Source: Terriglobia bacterium
GTDB taxonomy: Bacteria > Acidobacteriota > Terriglobia > Bryobacterales > Bryobacteraceae
Assembly (NCBI GenBank): GCA_020073265.1
Contig: JAIQFN010000007.1
Coordinates: 1 to 64,000 of the forward strand
DNA length: 64,000 bases
Direction: 5' to 3'
Numbering within the stretch: position 1 is the first letter of the stretch; each line of letters opens with the position of its first letter. This document shows positions 43,845-53,407 of the stretch, piece by piece. The notes beneath the pieces were generated by a model. The model was not told the DNA's origin and ran no database searches. It saw nothing but the letters and a program-made list of their open reading frames with translations. A program made the translations under genes and the position numbers.

Positions 43845-44303
43845 ATGACGGACAAACCGAGCATGCAATTCCCTCGCCTGCTCCCGGTGCGGCAGCTCTT
43901 TCCTGATCGTGCGATTGCCGACGTGGCGCTCGGTGTGGGCAGGCGCGGTATCGCCAACCTGCCGGTCATCGTCGTCGACTACTGGAAATCGCAAGGCTGT
44001 CAGCCTTTCATCTTTCCCGCGATGGGCAGCCATGGCGCGGCCACTGCGATCGGGCAGGCCGAGTTGCTGTCGCACTTCGGATTACACAATACCATCACGC
44101 CAAAGGACCGCCTGAGCGTCCTGCCGTCCATCAGCCAGGCTGCCGTCGCGGTCGGTCACGGCATCGGCCTTCCGTTTCCCAATCTCCTTCGGCAGCAATC
44201 GGCAGGTCCAGTTTGCGCTGCCGCCACTCTTTCTGAGCCTGGGAGTGATATCGGGTTGATCCACTCGCCGGCCTGCGATACGATTTCCGGAGTGTCTAAA
44301 TGA
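43845..44303 (+). pseudogene. degenerate LarA-like (DUF2088) N-terminal fragment
   Basis: MQFPRLLPVRQLFPDR, then GVGRRGIANL and GCQPFIFPAMGSHGAATAIG are the opening blocks of the LarA-like DUF2088 domain, but the roughly 25 residues that should separate the first two are deleted, and after LLSHFGLHNT the sequence loses all similarity. Intact family members are about 420 residues. The frame remains open by chance to a TGA that overlaps the next gene's ATG. I read it as a decayed gene, not a functional small protein. Confidence 0.62.
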
Positions 44304-46336
44304 GCAACGCCAAAGATCGAGCACTTGGAATGGATCGGAGCATTTCGCGGCGCGACTTCCTGGATGGCGCGCTGTTCTCGGTGGGCGCCATGGCTCTGCC
44401 TCTCGTGGCACAACAGCGGGAAGGCGTCCGGCCACCGCCCCCGCTCGGCCCTGGGGCGGATTCCTCAGCAGCGCCGCCGCTGTTCGCGCGCGGCATCCAT
44501 GAATCCGATTCCCAATACTATCCGCCTGCACTGACGGGTATGCGAGGCAGCCATCCGGGTTCGTTCGAGACTGCCCACCAGATGCGCAACACCCGTCAGT
44601 GGGACTTGACGGGAGCGATTCAAGAAGATGAACTCTATGACTTGGTCGTGGTAGGCGGCGGAATCAGCGGCCTCGCGGCGGCCTATTTCTTCATCAAGAC
44701 CGCCGGTCGAAACGTCCGTGTGCTGATCCTCGACAATCACGACGATTTTGGCGGCCACGCCAAGCGCAACGAGTTCGTCTACAACGGCAAGCTGCTGGTG
44801 CTCAACGGCGGGACGGTGAACATCGAAGCGCCGGACCATTACAATGCGCCCGCGCTGCAACTGCTCCGCGATATCGGAATCGATCTCGATCGCTACCTGG
44901 CGGCAAATGCCGATAACCGCCGCCTTTATGGTTCACTCGGTCTTGGAATGTCCCACTTCTTTGACAAAGAGACTTGGGGAGAGGACCGGCTGGTGAAAGG
45001 CGGCGCGAATGACGGCGGCGGAACCTTTACCGCGGAATTCCTGGCCCAGACTCCCATGTCTGCCAAGGCTCAGAAAGACATGCTGCGGCTCTACGACCCC
45101 AATCAACCCGACTACATGCCCGGCCTCGCATCGGCGGAAAAGAAGCTTCGGCTGGCCAAGATCAGCTATCAGGATTTTCTGCTCAACTATGCCAAGGTAG
45201 ACCCGCAAGTAGTCAGGTTCTTCCATGGGAACGCGAAGTCCTTCTTTCAAGTCGGAAACGATGCGATTCCGGCGCTTTTCAGTTGGCAAATGAATCAGCC
45301 GGGGTTTCTGGGAATGAAGCTCGATCCGACTCCGCCCGGCGTGCTGGCCGATCTGCCAGGCGGTCAGCATGGACGTCAGATAGAGCCGCGCAACACCATT
45401 CACTTTCCCGACGGCAACGCCACCATCGCGCGATTGCTGGTGCGCTGGCTCATTCCCGAAGCTGTGCCCGGAACAACTATGGAATCGGTTGCCACGGCAC
45501 GCGCCAACTACGCTTTGCTGGATCGGCCGGGACCAGCGGCGCGGATCCGTCTGAACAGCACTGTAGTCAACGTCAAGCAGGACGGGGACCCGGACCGAGC
45601 CAGCCAGGTAACCGTCAGCTACGTGCGAGAGGGCAAAGTACATCAAGTCCGCGGGCGCGCGTGCGTGATGGCGTGCTGGAATTCGTTCATCCCTTACCTG
45701 GTTCCGGAGCTGCCGGCCAAGCAGAAAGAAGCCCTGAGCTACGGCGTCAAGCGTCCGCTGGTGCTCACCAATGTCGCCATCCGGAACTGGAGGGCGTTCC
45801 ACAAGTTGGGTGTGCGCTACATCAGCACCCCGATGATGTTTTTCCGCGAGATCACGCTGGCCCAAGCGGCCAGTCTCGGCGATTTGAAAGCACCGCAGTC
45901 GCCCGACGAACCCATTGTGCTGATCCTCGAATACGTGCCTTGTGAACCCGGGCGGCCGATGAAGGAGCAACATGAGATCGGAAGAATGAAGCTGATGCAA
46001 ACCTCCTTCGAGGATTTTGAGCGCCACGTTCGCGAGCAACTGGGGCGAGTGCTTGGCCCCGGCGGTTTCAATCCCGCGGAAGACATCGTCGCCATCACCG
46101 TGAATCGCTGGTCGCACGGCTACGCATATTCCTATAACAGCCTCTACGATCCGATGGACTGGACGTACACCTCCACCGACAAGCGTCCCTGTGTTGCGGC
46201 TCGGCAGCCATACGGTCTCATCACGATCGCCAACTCGGACGCGGCCGCCAGTTCCCACACCGACGCCGCCATTCTGATGGCGTACGAGGCCGTGAACCAC
46301 ACGCTGAACCGCCGGGCCATGCCGCGGTTATCGTAG
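44300..46336 (+). CDS. Tat-exported spermidine-dehydrogenase-like flavoprotein
   Basis: A 678-residue flavoprotein. The N-terminus has a Tat signal (SISRRDFLDGALFSVG) and the FAD dinucleotide motif VVVGGGISGLAAAYFF near residue 116, followed by FGGHAKRNEF, the spermidine dehydrogenase (SpdH) signature. Length and the C-terminal DAAILMAYEAVNH fit the same family. SpdH oxidises polyamines at the secondary amine and passes electrons to an acceptor. The next gene encodes a diheme cytochrome and overlaps its stop, a natural acceptor. GGAGTG precedes the ATG at 44300; an internal ATG at 44330 is possible. Substrate identity is unproven. Confidence 0.87.
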   Translation: MSNAKDRALGMDRSISRRDFLDGALFSVGAMALPLVAQQREGVRPPPPLGPGADSSAAPPLFARGIHESDSQYYPPALTGMRGSHPGSFETAHQMRNTRQWDLTGAIQEDELYDLVVVGGGISGLAAAYFFIKTAGRNVRVLILDNHDDFGGHAKRNEFVYNGKLLVLNGGTVNIEAPDHYNAPALQLLRDIGIDLDRYLAANADNRRLYGSLGLGMSHFFDKETWGEDRLVKGGANDGGGTFTAEFLAQTPMSAKAQKDMLRLYDPNQPDYMPGLASAEKKLRLAKISYQDFLLNYAKVDPQVVRFFHGNAKSFFQVGNDAIPALFSWQMNQPGFLGMKLDPTPPGVLADLPGGQHGRQIEPRNTIHFPDGNATIARLLVRWLIPEAVPGTTMESVATARANYALLDRPGPAARIRLNSTVVNVKQDGDPDRASQVTVSYVREGKVHQVRGRACVMACWNSFIPYLVPELPAKQKEALSYGVKRPLVLTNVAIRNWRAFHKLGVRYISTPMMFFREITLAQAASLGDLKAPQSPDEPIVLILEYVPCEPGRPMKEQHEIGRMKLMQTSFEDFERHVREQLGRVLGPGGFNPAEDIVAITVNRWSHGYAYSYNSLYDPMDWTYTSTDKRPCVAARQPYGLITIANSDAAASSHTDAAILMAYEAVNHTLNRRAMPRLS

Positions 46337-47172
46337 TGCATATGTGGTTCCGGCGACGCGGCGCCTTTTGTAGCAGCACTGTGTTCATGCTGCTTGCGCC
46401 GGCGCACCTTGCCGCGCAGGCGCCTGCCAACGCCACCAATCCCCTCGCCAGCAATCGGTCCAACATCGAAAGAGGCCGCCATCACTTCGCCGATAACTGC
46501 GGCATTTGTCACGGCTTCAATGCGCAGGGTGGCGACAAAGGTCCCAGCCTCAATACCGGTCAATTCCGCCATGGCTCGACAGACGCCGAGCTTTACAGCA
46601 CGATTACCCACGGCGTGCCGGGTACCGTGATGCCCGGAAACGCCTTGCCGCCCGAGCAGGTGTGGGCCATCATCACGTACCTGCGTTCGAAGATCGTGGC
46701 GGCGCGCTCGAAGATCGATGGCAATGCTCAGGCTGGTGAGAAAACGTTCTGGAGCAGCGACAAGTGCGCGCGTTGCCACATGGTCGCCGGCCGAGGCGGC
46801 ACCCTGGGGCCGGACCTGACGCGGATCGGCGCGACGCGCACCGTCCAATACCTGACCGAGAAAGTTCGCGACCCGAACAAAGAGCTGACGAAAGGGATGC
46901 ATGAGCCGAACGGCGATTACGTGGTTCCCATCTCGAACGGCACTGTTGTCGTTGTGACCAAGGCCGGGCAACGGATCACCGGCGTTCCGCGGAACGAAGA
47001 CACTTTCTCGATCCAGATGCTCGGAACCGACAACGAAATCCACCTCTTCTTGAAGAGCGATCTCAAAGAGGTGATGCACGAAGAAAAATCCCTGATGCCC
47101 TCGTACAACGAAGCGCTGTTGAGCGACATTCAGCTTCGGGATTTGTTGGCCTACCTTGCCACCTTACGTTAA
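46336..47172 (+). CDS. exported diheme cytochrome c
   Basis: A 278-residue protein with a signal peptide (about residues 8-27) and two cytochrome c domains: CGICH at 55-59 and CARCH near 141, each followed by the expected distal methionine region (GTVMPGN in the first). The C-terminal part resembles the heme-binding domain of PVC-type dehydrogenases (LGPDLTRIGATRT, then YVVPISNGTVVVVTKAG). The start overlaps the upstream flavoprotein stop by one base (GTG at 46336; ATG at 46342 is also possible). It probably accepts electrons from that flavoprotein in the periplasm. Confidence 0.88.
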   Translation: MHMWFRRRGAFCSSTVFMLLAPAHLAAQAPANATNPLASNRSNIERGRHHFADNCGICHGFNAQGGDKGPSLNTGQFRHGSTDAELYSTITHGVPGTVMPGNALPPEQVWAIITYLRSKIVAARSKIDGNAQAGEKTFWSSDKCARCHMVAGRGGTLGPDLTRIGATRTVQYLTEKVRDPNKELTKGMHEPNGDYVVPISNGTVVVVTKAGQRITGVPRNEDTFSIQMLGTDNEIHLFLKSDLKEVMHEEKSLMPSYNEALLSDIQLRDLLAYLATLR

Positions 47173-47318
47173 GGACTAGTCCATGACCCGCGGCTGTTCC
47201 AGTGGGGCGGAGCATTGCGGCTCGAATCGGCGCGAAGACAGCGGCTCATCGGCCCCGGCCGACGAGGGCAAAGTGATCAGCGCGATTCTCGCATGACCTG
47301 TCGTGGCATCTTTCATCC

Positions 47319-47328
47319 GAATCGGTTC
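47319..47328. promoter_or_regulatory. LacI-type operator, upstream member of pair (monooxygenase operon)
   Basis: GAATCGGTTC, centre 47323/47324, identical to the site at 59701. It pairs with the site 88 bp downstream. Confidence 0.6.
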
Positions 47329-47375
47329 ACTCCTGAGGGCCACGAGAATGAATCATTTCTTCTAGACAGTTACGA

Positions 47376-47404
47376 TTGACTCTGCGAGTGGCAACCGATA
47401 TAAT
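47376..47404 (+). promoter_or_regulatory. promoter of the copper monooxygenase operon
   Basis: TTGACT at 47376-47381 and TATAAT at 47399-47404 are 17 bases apart, the best sigma-70-like promoter in the window. Otherwise 47173-47439 has no gene. Confidence 0.75.
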
Positions 47405-47406
47405 TC

Positions 47407-47416
47407 GAATCGACTC
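47407..47416. promoter_or_regulatory. LacI-type operator over the transcription start (monooxygenase operon)
   Basis: GAATCGACTC, centre 47411/47412, lies directly after the -10 box, where a bound repressor would block RNA polymerase. One base differs from the AAnCGnTT core (CT for TT). Confidence 0.55.
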
Positions 47417-47439
47417 GAATCATTAGAAACGGAGGCCGC

Positions 47440-48882
47440 TTGGCTATCAGACTGACGGTAACTCTCTCCGTGCTGGCTTTCCTTGGGGCCCCGGCCTTTC
47501 CGGCCGATGAGCTGCCTACCGTCCAAGGCGAAGTCACCTTCTCGAAAGACATAGCCCCCATCCTGCAGCGCAGTTGTCAAAACTGCCACCAGCCGAATTC
47601 GGTGGCGCCGATGTCGCTGATCTCCTACAAGGACGTTCGCCCTTGGGCCAAGTCTATCAAGCAGCGCACGCTTCTGCGCGATCGCCCGGGCGTGATGCCG
47701 CCCTGGTATATCGAGAAGAATGTTGGGATCCAGCATTACAAGAACGACCCGTCGCTCAGCGATCTGGAGCTCGCCAAGATCGCCAAATGGGCGGACACTG
47801 GCGCGCCCGAGGGAAATCCCGCCGATCTACCTCCTCCGCGTCCACTCCTGGATGGAACCAAATGGACCTTGGGCGAGCCAGACCTGGTGATCTCAACGCC
47901 AGAGGTCACGGTGAAAGCAGGTTCTCCGGACTGGTGGGGCGGACTGGATCCGTCGCCCACCGGGATCACAGAAGACCGCTGGGTAAAATCTGTCGAAATC
48001 AGAGAAGCAAATGACGTGCCGAGCGGAAGCGACGGCGGAAGAAAAACAATCGCCGGCCGGTACGTCTTTCATCACATGATTTGGACCACATCGGTTCCAG
48101 GCCAGCAGGCTGGGCTCGGCGATGACGTCGGGGAAGGCAGCGGCGACTGGCCGATCCACGAACCCGGCCGCAACGCCGATGTGTTCCCGGACGATGCCGG
48201 CAAGCTGCTCAAGGCTGGATCGAGTGTGGTTTTCGCGTCAACGCACCTTCACTCCAACGGGCGAGACACCAAAGCGCGGCTGCTATTCGGCTTCAAGTTC
48301 TTCCCCAAGACCTACAAGCCGACCATGCGCTATGTCAGCCGCGAACTCGGCAATGGCGTCGACATTGATATAAGGGCCGGTGAAACCAACCAGCGGCTGG
48401 ATGCCTACAACGTGCTGGAGGCGCACACCAAGATCAAGTCGTTCGAGCCGCACTTGCATGCACCCGGTATCCGCATGTGTCTGGAAGCCATCTGGGGCAT
48501 CAACATTCAGACGCTGACCTGCGCCGGGTATGATCACAACTGGGTACGCGTCTACGAATACGAAGACGACTACGCGCCGTTGCTGCCGAAGGGAACCATC
48601 CTGCACATCATCGGCTATATGGACAACACGGCGGCGAACCGGAATGTCACGGATCCCCGAAACTGGTCGGGGGCCGGGAACCGCTCGATTGCAAATATGT
48701 TCATCGATCTGGGGCAGAGCATCGCGATGACGGACGGGCAGTTCTACGCCGAAATGAAAAAACGGCGCGAGAGACTCAAGCTGACGCCGAACGATGTCGT
48801 GATCGGCTGCCCGCTGTGCAACGACGATCCCATCGCCCCGCCCCGGAAACGAACGCCGGCAGAAACGGGCGGAACCCAATAA
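47440..48882 (+). CDS. exported cytochrome c / copper type II ascorbate-dependent monooxygenase-like protein
   Basis: A 480-residue secreted protein that starts with a rare TTG, preceded by GGAGG. A signal peptide (to about 22) is followed by a heme c domain with CQNCH at 46-50 and the WAKSIKQR/MPPW segment, and a copper-monooxygenase-like region with histidine motifs HHMIW near 210, THLHSNG near 268 and HLHAPGIRM near 343. Cytochrome-linked relatives are common in Solibacter-like genomes. A peptidylglycine-monooxygenase-like hydroxylation is plausible but untested. It begins the operon that runs to 54835, behind the strongest promoter in the window. Confidence 0.75.
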   Translation: MAIRLTVTLSVLAFLGAPAFPADELPTVQGEVTFSKDIAPILQRSCQNCHQPNSVAPMSLISYKDVRPWAKSIKQRTLLRDRPGVMPPWYIEKNVGIQHYKNDPSLSDLELAKIAKWADTGAPEGNPADLPPPRPLLDGTKWTLGEPDLVISTPEVTVKAGSPDWWGGLDPSPTGITEDRWVKSVEIREANDVPSGSDGGRKTIAGRYVFHHMIWTTSVPGQQAGLGDDVGEGSGDWPIHEPGRNADVFPDDAGKLLKAGSSVVFASTHLHSNGRDTKARLLFGFKFFPKTYKPTMRYVSRELGNGVDIDIRAGETNQRLDAYNVLEAHTKIKSFEPHLHAPGIRMCLEAIWGINIQTLTCAGYDHNWVRVYEYEDDYAPLLPKGTILHIIGYMDNTAANRNVTDPRNWSGAGNRSIANMFIDLGQSIAMTDGQFYAEMKKRRERLKLTPNDVVIGCPLCNDDPIAPPRKRTPAETGGTQ

Positions 48883-48904
48883 AACAGACATCCGGAACGA
48901 AAGC

Positions 48905-49837
48905 ATGCTGAGTCAGAGAACATTTGTTCTGCGAACCCTGACGTTCGCCGCCAGCGCGCTTGCCATGCTGCTAATGTGCCTGGCGGCCGGCGCGCAAACT
49001 TATTCGCGCGGGCAGATTGTCTCGCCGGCCTATGAGGGATGGGAGAAGAATGACGATGGCAGTTTCAACCTGCTGTTCGGATACATGAACTCGAACTGGG
49101 AAGAGGAGCCGGATGTCCCGATCGGTCCCGGCAACAGCTTCCAGCCTGGCGTGCCGGATCGCGGGCAGCCTACACATTTTTTCCCGCGGCGCAATCGATT
49201 TGTGTTTCGAGTTCAAGTGCCGGCCGATTTCGGCGAGCAGGAACTGGTATGGACTTTGACCACTCACGGTAAAACGGTAAAAGCGTACGGTTCGCTCAAG
49301 CAGGATTACTTCATCGACAACATGGTATTGACGTCTGAGACGGGCGCGATCGGCTCCGGCGTGACCACACCGGAGATTCGGGCCAACAAGCCGCCGGTGC
49401 TGGAAGCCGCCGGCGATCGCGTCAGGACGGTCAAGGTGGGCGAGCCGTTGACGCTGTCGGCCCATGTGACCGACGACGGTGTTCCCAAAATTCGGCGCCG
49501 TGTGCGACGCGTGCCGGACGAGATCAAGGATGTCCGGTTGATGCCGCCTCACTATGAGACTGTCAGCAGCGCCACCGGGCTTTGGGTGGCCTGCTATCTG
49601 TACCGCGGACCCGGGAAAGTGAACTTTACTCCCCCACAGCCGAAGACTTGGGAGGACACGCGTTCCGGCGCAAACTCGCAATGGGCGCCCTACTGGCAGC
49701 CACCTCCGCCGCCCGCCGACGGGAAATGGGCCGTGACCGCGACATTTGACGAGCCAGGCACCTATACAGTTCGCTGGCATGCCACCGACGGGGCGCTTTG
49801 GGCGGACGAAGACATCGTTGTGACTGTGACGCGCTGA
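48905..49837 (+). CDS. secreted hypothetical protein with Ig/PKD-like C-terminal domain
   Basis: A 310-residue exported protein; signal peptide ends near 31 (CLAAGAQ). A conserved N-terminal block (SPAYEGWEKNDDGSFNLLFG, YMNSNWEEEPDVPIGPGN, and RGQPTHFFPRRNRFVFRVQVP) marks a family frequent in Acidobacteria next to copper and heme enzymes. The C-terminal 100 residues end in an Ig-like strand pattern (GTYTVRWHATDGALWADEDI). The function is unknown; the neighbours suggest a binding or scaffold role. It starts 22 bases after the monooxygenase-like gene. Confidence 0.7.
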   Translation: MLSQRTFVLRTLTFAASALAMLLMCLAAGAQTYSRGQIVSPAYEGWEKNDDGSFNLLFGYMNSNWEEEPDVPIGPGNSFQPGVPDRGQPTHFFPRRNRFVFRVQVPADFGEQELVWTLTTHGKTVKAYGSLKQDYFIDNMVLTSETGAIGSGVTTPEIRANKPPVLEAAGDRVRTVKVGEPLTLSAHVTDDGVPKIRRRVRRVPDEIKDVRLMPPHYETVSSATGLWVACYLYRGPGKVNFTPPQPKTWEDTRSGANSQWAPYWQPPPPPADGKWAVTATFDEPGTYTVRWHATDGALWADEDIVVTVTR

Positions 49838-49893
49838 ACGCAGGTTTGCCCGGCCGAGGCGAGTCACGACTACTGCATCAGTGGAGTGAGTTC

Positions 49894-51888
49894 ATGGCCA
49901 ACACGAACCTTTCGATTGTTTTTCGGCGGTCAGCGAAGAGTGTGCTCGCATTGGGGATCGTCGCGCTCGCCCTGAGAGGGCAGACTGCGAAACATCCGCT
50001 CGATCCGCTCAATTTTCAAGAGTACTGGACTGCTCTGGAAGTCTTGCGAGAGAACAGCCACATGAATGAGGCGACGCGGTTTTCCATTATCAACCTGCGC
50101 GAGCCGGCCAAAAATCTGGTCTGGGCCTGGTCGCCGGGCAAGGACTTTCCACGCGAAGCTTTCGCCGTGGTGCGCCAGGGCGCGGACACATACGAAGCCG
50201 TCATCGACTTGAAGCAGCGGCGCCTCACCTCCTGGACCAAACTGCACGACGTCCAACCGAACTGGCTCGATGAAGAGTTCCAGGCCATGGTCGGACAAGT
50301 GAAGCAGCACCCCGATTTCCTGGCCGCGCTGAAGAAGCGCGGAATCACCGACCTCACGTTTCTACGGTGCTCGGGTGTGCCTCCCGGTTACTTCGATACC
50401 GAAGAGCAGCGTGGGCGGCGCATCTCCCATATCCAGTGTTCGGATGCGCACGGCGTCCGCAATGGCTGGCCGAAACAAATCCCGGGTTTGACTGCCGTGG
50501 TGGACCTCAACGCCAAGCGCGTGCTGCGAGTGGTGGACGAGGGGGTGATACCCGTCGCGGAGACCGTCGCCGATTACGACCCGGCATCGATCGGTGAGCC
50601 GCGGAAAGTCCCTGGGCCGATCCGCGTCGATCAACCGTTAGGACCGGGCTTCCGCCTGGACGGACACATTGTGGAATGGCAGAAATGGCGCTTTCACGTA
50701 AGGACGGATCAGCGAGTGGGGACCATCATCTCGACCGTCACCTACCAGGATGGCGGATCGCCCCGCCCCATTCTGTACGAAGGACACCTCTCGGAGATTT
50801 TTGTTCCCTACATGGATCCGGCCTTCGATTGGTATCGGCGCAACTTTCTGGACGCGGGCGAAAACGCCTCAGGGATCGTCAAGCCTCTCTTACGAGGGTT
50901 GGACTGTCCGGCGGGCGCGGTCTACCTCGATGCGCTGGTGGCTAGCGATGGAGGCCGGCCCAGGCCTGTGCCCGACGCAATCTGTTTGTTTGAGCGCGAA
51001 GCGGGTGACATGGCCTGGAGGCATTTCTCCGAGGAGCCCGAGAGCCGGCGCAAACGGGATCTGGTGGTTCGCAACGCTTCAGTGTTAGGGAACTACGACT
51101 ACGTCTTCGATTGGGCATTCCAGCAGGACGGCTCGATTCGGATTGCTGTTGGAGCGACCGGAATCGCCGAGGTGAAGTCCAGCAAAACTGCCACCGCCGG
51201 CGAGCAGGCTTCCGCAACGGACGGCCATGCTGGAGCCGAAGCCCCGGACGCCTACGGCCGCTTCGTCGACAAGAACATCATCGCGGTGAACCACGATCAC
51301 TACTTCAGTTTCCGGATTGATCTGGATGTGGACGGTCCAATCAACAGTTTCCTGAACGACCGGCTGGTGAGCAAGACCCTGCCGCCGGAACATCCCCGGC
51401 GGAGCATCTGGGTGCGCCAGCCAAGCCTGGCTCGAACTGAAAGCGACGGGATGCTCCACATGGACATGGAACGCCCCGCGCTTTGGCGCGTGCTCAGCAG
51501 TACGCGCAAGAACCACGTCGGGTATCCAACCAGTTATCAGGTGATGCCGGGAATGACGGCCGGAACACTGCTCTCGGCCGACGACTTTCCGCGCCGCCGG
51601 GCGGGTTTCATCGACCATACCTTGTGGGTCACTCCATACCGCTATGAGGAACGCTACGCCGCCGGCGACTATCCAACTCTGAGCACGCCTGGGCAAGGTT
51701 TGCCGGCTTGGACGAAAGCGAATCGACCCATTGAGCAAACCGACATCGTGCTCTGGTACACCATCGGGATGCATCATATGGTGCGTGCAGAGGACTGGCC
51801 GGTAATGCCAACGCTTTGGCACAGCTTCGAGCTGCGGCCATTTGACTTCTTCGACCGGAACCCAGCCTTGGATCTACCACGCCAGTGA
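49894..51888 (+). CDS. exported copper amine oxidase (TPQ enzyme)
   Basis: A 664-residue copper amine oxidase that oxidises primary amines to aldehydes, ammonia and hydrogen peroxide. The topaquinone precursor is Y401 in VLGNYDY, the catalytic base D308 in YMDP, and the copper ligands are H467 and H469 in NHDHYFSF and H628 in MHHMVRAEDWP, all in canonical order. The C-terminus FFDRNPALDLP is characteristic. A signal peptide (residues about 13-28) puts it in the periplasm. I chose ATG 49894 because of the GTGGAG upstream and the signal peptide. Its neighbours suggest amine catabolism. Confidence 0.95.
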   Translation: MANTNLSIVFRRSAKSVLALGIVALALRGQTAKHPLDPLNFQEYWTALEVLRENSHMNEATRFSIINLREPAKNLVWAWSPGKDFPREAFAVVRQGADTYEAVIDLKQRRLTSWTKLHDVQPNWLDEEFQAMVGQVKQHPDFLAALKKRGITDLTFLRCSGVPPGYFDTEEQRGRRISHIQCSDAHGVRNGWPKQIPGLTAVVDLNAKRVLRVVDEGVIPVAETVADYDPASIGEPRKVPGPIRVDQPLGPGFRLDGHIVEWQKWRFHVRTDQRVGTIISTVTYQDGGSPRPILYEGHLSEIFVPYMDPAFDWYRRNFLDAGENASGIVKPLLRGLDCPAGAVYLDALVASDGGRPRPVPDAICLFEREAGDMAWRHFSEEPESRRKRDLVVRNASVLGNYDYVFDWAFQQDGSIRIAVGATGIAEVKSSKTATAGEQASATDGHAGAEAPDAYGRFVDKNIIAVNHDHYFSFRIDLDVDGPINSFLNDRLVSKTLPPEHPRRSIWVRQPSLARTESDGMLHMDMERPALWRVLSSTRKNHVGYPTSYQVMPGMTAGTLLSADDFPRRRAGFIDHTLWVTPYRYEERYAAGDYPTLSTPGQGLPAWTKANRPIEQTDIVLWYTIGMHHMVRAEDWPVMPTLWHSFELRPFDFFDRNPALDLPRQ

Positions 51889-51908
51889 GCGGCTGAGGTG
51901 ACGATCCG

Positions 51909-53351
51909 ATGGCAACATTGAGCGTATCGATCAGCCATTCTCGCGGATATTGGGGCGCCGCGGGATCTGTGCTGCTGGCGTTTTCATCCGCGCTCATCGC
52001 CGCGCAACCCGCCACGCCGCAAGCTCTCACCGGTACAGCGGCTGGAGTCATCACCGACGCCTCCGGCACGCCGATACCAGGAGCCAAGGTTGTGGCGCTC
52101 GACTTTCGCTCTGGCATCGTGAACCGCGTCTTGACCGATGAGCGCGGCAATTACACGCTGGATGGGCTGCGGCCGGGGGCCCACAAGATCCGGATCTCCG
52201 CTCCGTCCTATGTGTCTCGAATCTTTGGGACCGTGCAGATTGAAGCGAACAGCCGGCTGCGGGTGGATGCCAAACTGCAAAAAGCTCAGCCCGGCGAGGA
52301 TGGAGATACTATCTTGGGAGGGCGCGTTCACCCTCACCAGGACCTCAAAAACGTTCCTCACAGCGCGGTGATCGAGTCGGTTTCGATCGCGACACCTCCG
52401 CTGATGCCGTTCCCCTCCAATGGGGATTTATGGTTCACCACCTGGGCCGACGACGACAATCTTTACGGCACTTGGGGCGACGGCAGGGGCGCGACGCCAG
52501 AGTTCAGAAACGATTTGCGCACCGATTGCGGCGTATTGAAATACAGCGGCGCTCCTCCAAATCTCACGCCGCAAGTGCTGCTCCGGGACGCGCCCACGCA
52601 AACGAATCCGCCCGCGGACAATAAACCATCCAGTCTCCTTTTCCTGGGAAAACGGCTATACGGTGCATTTCATGCGCCGCTCGGAGATGCCTGGATCGGC
52701 TACTTGGCTTACTCAGATGATTACGGGAAGCGTTGGACCAGGGAGGGCTTTTATTTTCCAGACGAAGCGAAGCCGGCCAACGCTTCACCCTGGACCAGAG
52801 ATCAGGGTTCGCCGTTCCGGTGCATGATGATGATCAACATGGGCAGGGCATACAGCCTCAACCGGGATGGCTTCGTGTATGCGCTGGCGATAGGAACGGA
52901 GACGAATTGGAAAGGGGACGTGTATCTGGCGCGAGTGCGGAAGCAGGACCTTCTGAAATACGCTGCCTGGCAATACTACACGGGCCTTGCCAATGGACAG
53001 CCTGCTTGGTCTCAGGCTCAGAAGGACGCCGTGCCAGTTCCCAACCTCTTCGCTACCGACCAGGGATCGGCGATCTATCATCCAGGCGTGAAGCGCTACC
53101 TGTTCTTGACTCTTTCGCATTTATTCGAAGCTCCGGCGCCCTGGGGACCGTGGACACTGGCGGGTGACTTCCCCTATGACAAGCCGGAATGGCAAAGAGG
53201 GTATCAGCCGGGCATCATTTCTAAGGGGCTCGGATCAAATTCGTTTTGGTTCACGATATCCAGCCAGAACAGGACGCCCTATCTGACCTATTCATTTCAC
53301 ATCGGCCAGATGGTGATGCACCCGGCGTCGCAGGCCAAGAACACAAGGTGA
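51909..53351 (+). CDS. secreted carboxypeptidase-regulatory / DUF4185-like beta-propeller protein (1)
   Basis: A 480-residue exported protein with a signal-anchor (about 13-32), a carboxypeptidase-regulatory Ig domain of about 42-125 (GVITDASGTPIPGAKVVAL) and a five-bladed propeller-like domain of about 150-480 with SNGDLWFTTWADDDNLYGTW, GAFHAPLGDAWIGYLAYSDD and AIYHPGVKRYLFLTLSHLFE. The propeller matches the DUF4185 fold, which is structurally like glycoside hydrolases but functionally unassigned. The following gene is its close tandem paralog. It begins 20 bases after the amine oxidase. Confidence 0.78.
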   Translation: MATLSVSISHSRGYWGAAGSVLLAFSSALIAAQPATPQALTGTAAGVITDASGTPIPGAKVVALDFRSGIVNRVLTDERGNYTLDGLRPGAHKIRISAPSYVSRIFGTVQIEANSRLRVDAKLQKAQPGEDGDTILGGRVHPHQDLKNVPHSAVIESVSIATPPLMPFPSNGDLWFTTWADDDNLYGTWGDGRGATPEFRNDLRTDCGVLKYSGAPPNLTPQVLLRDAPTQTNPPADNKPSSLLFLGKRLYGAFHAPLGDAWIGYLAYSDDYGKRWTREGFYFPDEAKPANASPWTRDQGSPFRCMMMINMGRAYSLNRDGFVYALAIGTETNWKGDVYLARVRKQDLLKYAAWQYYTGLANGQPAWSQAQKDAVPVPNLFATDQGSAIYHPGVKRYLFLTLSHLFEAPAPWGPWTLAGDFPYDKPEWQRGYQPGIISKGLGSNSFWFTISSQNRTPYLTYSFHIGQMVMHPASQAKNTR

Positions 53352-53407
53352 CGGGAGCACACGGACTTGCAACCGGCCGCCGAGTCTTCAGAGAAAGGAG
53401 AACGCTG

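Noticed and set aside
44933-46300. A 455-residue minus-strand frame inside the SpdH-like gene.
   Set aside because: Antisense shadow; the plus strand encodes the FAD motif and Tat signal in a continuous frame.
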